From: Alphaproteobacteria bacterium
Lineage (GTDB): Bacteria; Pseudomonadota; Alphaproteobacteria; Rhodobacterales; Rhodobacteraceae
Direction of reading: 5' to 3'
DNA length: 64,000 nucleotides
Assembly (NCBI GenBank): GCA_030431485.1
Contig: JAUIIR010000003.1
Coordinates: 62,001 to 126,000 of the forward strand
Shown: positions 60,508-64,000 of the stretch, piece by piece
How the letters are laid out: every line of letters starts with the position of its first letter
How positions within the stretch are numbered: position 1 is the stretch's first letter
Position numbers and translations under genes: made by a program
The notes under the pieces: generated by a model
The model's input: the letters and a program-made list of their open reading frames with translations, nothing else
Database searches by the model: none
What the model was told of the DNA's origin: nothing

Positions 60508-63500
60508 TTACGCGACCAAGCGTTCCGCCTTCTTGAGGTCAACAGACACGAGCTGACTGACACCCTGCTCTTGCATGGTTACCCCAAACAAGCGGTCCAT
60601 GCGGGACATGGTGACCGCGTGGTGTGTAATGATCAGGAAGCGGGTCTCGGTCCGGCGGCACATTTCGTCGAGTAGATCGCAGAACCGTGTAACGTTAGCA
60701 TCGTCCAGAGGGGCATCGACTTCGTCCAGCACACAGATCGGTGCAGGGTTGGCGAGGAACACCGCGAATATCAGCGCCAAAGCTGTCAGGGTTTGTTCCC
60801 CACCGGAAAGCAGCGACAACGTTGACAGCTTTTTACCCGGCGGTTGGCACATGATTTCCAGACCTGCTTCCAGGGGATCATCGCTTTCAACCATCACAAG
60901 GTTTGCTTCGCCACCGCCGAACAGGTGCGTGAAGAGCAAGCTGAAATTGCTGTTGACCTGTTCGAACGCGGTGAGCAACCGTTCCCGGCCTTCTCGATTC
61001 AGGCTGGCAATGCCCGACCGGAGTGTCTTGATGGCCTCTTCGAGGTCCTGCTTCTCGGTCATCAACGTGTCGTGCTCTTCCTGAACCTCGCGCGCGTCTT
61101 CCTCGGCGCGCAAGTTCACGGCTCCCAATGCATCGCGTTGACGTTTCAACCGGTTCACGTCGCCTTCGATTGCCTCGGCGCGTGGCAGGTTCTCGGGGTC
61201 GGCGCCAAGATTGTGCAATAGATTTGTTGGACTTGTTTCCTGCTCTTCCGCGATGCGCTCCGCAGCTGCATTCACAGCGTCCCGCGCTGCTTCGGCGCGG
61301 GCTTCCGAGCGGGCACGCGCCTCCCGCGCCTCCGATGCTTTGCGTTCTGCGTCGCGCTCCGCTTGATCGGCATGGCGCAGTGCCGCTTCACCCGTTGACA
61401 GTGCGTCATCGGCCGCGGCTTTGCGTGCCTCCGCCTGTGCGATTTCATGCCCGAGAGTGTCACGTTGAGCCGCGATCTCTGCTGGACGACCTGACGCGTC
61501 TTCAAGCTCTTTCTGTGCCGCCGCACGCCGCTCAGCGAGCTCCGCACTGCGTTTCTCGGCGGTTTCAAGTCGATGGCGCCAGCCACTAAGCTCTTTGGTG
61601 ACCTGCTGCGATCGTGCTTTGCGCGCATCGCCTTCGCGGCGCAATTCGTCCTGCGCTGACCGCCGGGCCATCATGGTCATGCGGGCGGCCTCTACCGTCA
61701 TCTTGAGATCTTCGACCTCTGCGCGTGCGGTGTCTAGGTCCTCAAGCTCCGTCACAGCGCGTTGGGCTTCGACCAGTTGTGCGCGGGCCCGGGTCGCTTC
61801 ATCCTCGTGCCGCTTCACGGCGAGCGACAGGCTTTCGAGCTTGCCTTCAGCCATATCGCGGTCAGCTTCAGCGCGGCTGAGTTTGCGCGCGGCATCGGTC
61901 ACCGAGGCATCCGCATCCCGCCTTGCCTGACGTGCAGCCTTTTCAGCCTGTGTGAGTTCCGCCAGACGCTGTGTCAGGCTTTCATGCGCCGCGCGTGCTC
62001 CATCAACACGGGCAGAGGCTCGTGCGGTCTCCTGCTTCAGCGCTTCAAGTCGATTCAGCTGTTCCAGACGCAAGGCCGCTGCCGAAGGCGCATCTTCGGC
62101 CCAGGCGCGGTATCCATCCCAGCGCCAAAGGTCGCCCTCGAGACTGACGAGGCGCTGACCTGGCTTGAGCAACGGTTGCAGTCGCACTGCATCATCAGAA
62201 TCAGCCAGGCCGATTTGTGACATCCGCCGCGACAGCACTTCAGGCACCGACACGTGATTGGTCAGCGGTGTGATCCCCTCTGGCAGCGGCTGGGTGCTGT
62301 CATAGCGGGGCAGAGCGGTCCAACCGGTTGGCCCGTCACCCTCGACTTCTGGTGCACGCAGATCGTCAGCCAATGCTGCGCCAAGTGCTTTCTCAAACCC
62401 CTGTTCAACCTGCAAACGGTCGAGTATTTGACCACCCTCGGCAGTATCCCGGTCAAGCAGTCGTGCCAGCGCGGTGGTCTCTGCGCTCAGTGCGCTCATT
62501 TCGCCTTCGGCTTCTGACCGCTCTGCCCGCGCATCGGCTTCTCGGCTCTGCGTTTCTGCGCGGGCGGCTTCTGCTTCTGTCAACACCTGATCGGCACGTT
62601 CCGCCAGATCACGAGCCGCTGTCTGTTCCGCGTCGGCCGTAGCTGCAGCGTCTTTGGCGTTGGTCAGGCTGTGCTTCGCGGTTGCGACGGCGTCGCGTGC
62701 GCGCGCAGCGTCTGCCTCGTTCCGATCAAGGGTTTTTTGGCTGTCGGACAAGAGCCGATGGGCCGACTGATGGCGGGCGGCAAGCCGCGCGACGTCTTCG
62801 GTTTTCTGGCTCAGATCCGCCTCACGCGATTGCAGCACCGCGCTGGCGTCGCGGGCGGCTTCAATGGCTGCCGAAAGTTTGTCCTCATGTCCCTCGGCAG
62901 CTTTGGCGAGTTCTTTGGCTTCCCATTCCAACTGCTGGATCGTCTCGCCCGCATCACGGTTCAGCCCGCTTTCCCGCTCCATATCCTTTGTCATCTGGTC
63001 AATGCGGCGGGTCAGGGTTTCAATGGTTTCCTCTGCGCGGCGTTCCTGCTCGGTCAGTGTGTCGCGCTGCAGAGTCAAGCGTTGAACGATTGCTGCAGCG
63101 ATAGCGGCTTCTTCGCGCAACGGCGGCAAGGCGGCGTCGGCCTGTTCACGCGCCTTTGTGGCCTCGCGTGCGGCCATTTCAGCCTTTGCGGCTTCTGTCG
63201 TGCGCTCGCGCAGATGGGCGTCTGCGTCGGCCCGTGCGATGTCTGCATCTTTCCAACGGCGATACAGCAACAAGCCTTCCGCATGGCGCAGTTCTTCGCC
63301 AATAGCGCGATATCGCGCCGCTTGTCTGGCCTGACGAGCGAGTTGCGCCAACTGCGCAGCCAGTTGTTCGATCACGTCATCGACGCGCAGCAGGTTGGCC
63401 TCGGTGTTCTTCAGCTTCAACTCGGCTTCGTGTCGCCGCTGGTAGAGACCGGAAATGCCCGCGGCTTCCTCCAAGATGCGACGACGGTTCTTCGGCTTGG

Positions 63501-63963
63501 CGTTGATCAGCTCGCTGATCTGACCTTGCCGGACCAACGCGGGGGAGTGAGCGCCGGTCGAGGCATCCGCAAACAGCATTTGCACATCGCGGGCGCGCAC
63601 ATCTTTGCCATTGACCTTGTAGGCGCTGCCAACGTCGCGGGTGATGCGGCGAACGATGTCGATCTGGTCCTGATCATTGAAGCCAGCAGGCGCAAGGCGG
63701 TCGCTGTTTTCGATCTGGATCGACACTTCGGCAAAGTTGCGGGCCGGACGAGTGGCGGCCCCTGCGAAGATCACGTCTTCCATCCCGCCTCCGCGCATCG
63801 CGGTGGGCCGGTTTTCACCCATGACCCAACGCAAGGCCTCGAGAAGGTTGGATTTTCCACACCCGTTCGGCCCCACAACCCCGGTCAGACCATCCGCGAT
63901 GATCAGGTCGGTGGGGTCAACGAAGCTTTTAAAGCCCGTCAGACGAAGTTTGGAAAAGCGCAC
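60508..63963 (-). CDS. smc: Chromosome segregation protein SMC
   Basis: A 1151-residue condensin-type ATPase. Walker A is GPNGCGKS (31-38) and the signature LLSGGEQTLTALALIFAVFLANPAPICVLDEVDAPLDD is near the end (parts LSGGEQTLTALAL and VLDEVDAPLDD give signature and Walker B). Long coiled coils span about 165-505 and 660-1000, with a hinge between about 515 and 640. It helps compact and segregate the chromosome with ScpA/ScpB, which are not in the window. The ATG lies 37 bases before the window end. Confidence 0.95.
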   Translation of the reverse strand: MRFSKLRLTGFKSFVDPTDLIIADGLTGVVGPNGCGKSNLLEALRWVMGENRPTAMRGGGMEDVIFAGAATRPARNFAEVSIQIENSDRLAPAGFNDQDQIDIVRRITRDVGSAYKVNGKDVRARDVQMLFADASTGAHSPALVRQGQISELINAKPKNRRRILEEAAGISGLYQRRHEAELKLKNTEANLLRVDDVIEQLAAQLAQLARQARQAARYRAIGEELRHAEGLLLYRRWKDADIARADADAHLRERTTEAAKAEMAAREATKAREQADAALPPLREEAAIAAAIVQRLTLQRDTLTEQERRAEETIETLTRRIDQMTKDMERESGLNRDAGETIQQLEWEAKELAKAAEGHEDKLSAAIEAARDASAVLQSREADLSQKTEDVARLAARHQSAHRLLSDSQKTLDRNEADAARARDAVATAKHSLTNAKDAAATADAEQTAARDLAERADQVLTEAEAARAETQSREADARAERSEAEGEMSALSAETTALARLLDRDTAEGGQILDRLQVEQGFEKALGAALADDLRAPEVEGDGPTGWTALPRYDSTQPLPEGITPLTNHVSVPEVLSRRMSQIGLADSDDAVRLQPLLKPGQRLVSLEGDLWRWDGYRAWAEDAPSAAALRLEQLNRLEALKQETARASARVDGARAAHESLTQRLAELTQAEKAARQARRDADASVTDAARKLSRAEADRDMAEGKLESLSLAVKRHEDEATRARAQLVEAQRAVTELEDLDTARAEVEDLKMTVEAARMTMMARRSAQDELRREGDARKARSQQVTKELSGWRHRLETAEKRSAELAERRAAAQKELEDASGRPAEIAAQRDTLGHEIAQAEARKAAADDALSTGEAALRHADQAERDAERKASEAREARARSEARAEAARDAVNAAAERIAEEQETSPTNLLHNLGADPENLPRAEAIEGDVNRLKRQRDALGAVNLRAEEDAREVQEEHDTLMTEKQDLEEAIKTLRSGIASLNREGRERLLTAFEQVNSNFSLLFTHLFGGGEANLVMVESDDPLEAGLEIMCQPPGKKLSTLSLLSGGEQTLTALALIFAVFLANPAPICVLDEVDAPLDDANVTRFCDLLDEMCRRTETRFLIITHHAVTMSRMDRLFGVTMQEQGVSQLVSVDLKKAERLVA

Positions 63964-64000
63964 CTGCTAAGCCTGCCTGATTCCCGTTTTGAAGGACAGT

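Noticed and set aside
1..64000. CRISPR arrays, insertion sequences, prophage, toxin-antitoxin or defence genes
   Set aside because: No regular spaced repeats, transposase, integrase, phage structural or restriction-like genes were seen. The two NYN proteins have no antitoxin-like partner beside them.

Overview
The window reads as a stretch of chromosome from a non-phototrophic-looking alphaproteobacterium of the Rhodobacterales, most likely the roseobacter group. The support is a GC-rich sequence, a LexA box of the alphaproteobacterial type (GAAC-N7-GAAC), a CtrA-type box (TTAA-N7-TTAA), families typical of the class (MbfA, ImuB, DUF2794, DUF1491, short ZapE) and conserved alphaproteobacterial gene order (folK / rpoZ-rsh-DUF2062-pdxJ / acpS-lepB-rnc / era-DUF1491-recO). 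I see no rRNA, tRNA, insertion sequence, prophage or CRISPR array. Genus cannot be fixed from the sequence alone.

Layout. 1-9.3 kb: end of an ammonium transporter and its terminator, the iron exporter mbfA divergent from a TetR regulator, a B12-binding regulator-like protein, a NYN-LOTUS protein, ggt and the glutathione-dependent formaldehyde dehydrogenase adhC, a lipoprotein protease inhibitor, and an SOS-boxed imuB without imuA or dnaE2 beside it. 9.3-15 kb: a control region with a CtrA-type box and nested palindromes before a DUF2794 gene, then zapE, a gene-poor 320-base stretch ending in a strong terminator, a LysM/rhodanese-like pair, folC and accD. 15-22 kb: three membrane transporters or permease-like proteins, three lineage-type genes of unknown function, ilvD. 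22-30 kb: a polyamine uptake and catabolism locus (potFGHI-type ABC transporter, a PuuB-like oxidase, a GntR regulator and a SpuC-like transaminase) with a shared palindrome in two promoters, then a second FCD-type regulator.

30.5-43 kb is a long minus-strand housekeeping run: moaED, pgsA, recO, DUF1491, era, rnc, lepB, acpS, pdxJ, the (p)ppGpp enzyme rsh, rpoZ and folK. 43-53 kb mixes a second NYN protein, a YqaA-type membrane protein, an MFS transporter, a cytochrome c, ispH, a long-tailed DEAD-box helicase, a LysE exporter, rnhA, a TRIC-type channel and a MalY/PatB lyase. 53-64 kb holds a def-def2-fmt unit whose second deformylase has lost two essential residues, two small GlsB/YeaQ-type membrane proteins, a universal stress protein, a SulP transporter, a glutathionyl-hydroquinone reductase, a degenerate receiver protein and smc.

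No wholly new multi-gene system stands out. The best leads are the pseudo-deformylase coupled to def and fmt, the CtrA box with nested palindromes at 9.5 kb, the possible small RNA at 11.1-11.4 kb, the polyamine regulon with its palindrome, and the orphan SOS-controlled imuB. Start sites were chosen by Shine-Dalgarno sequences, overlaps and family length; all functional calls rest on reading motifs, not on searches.
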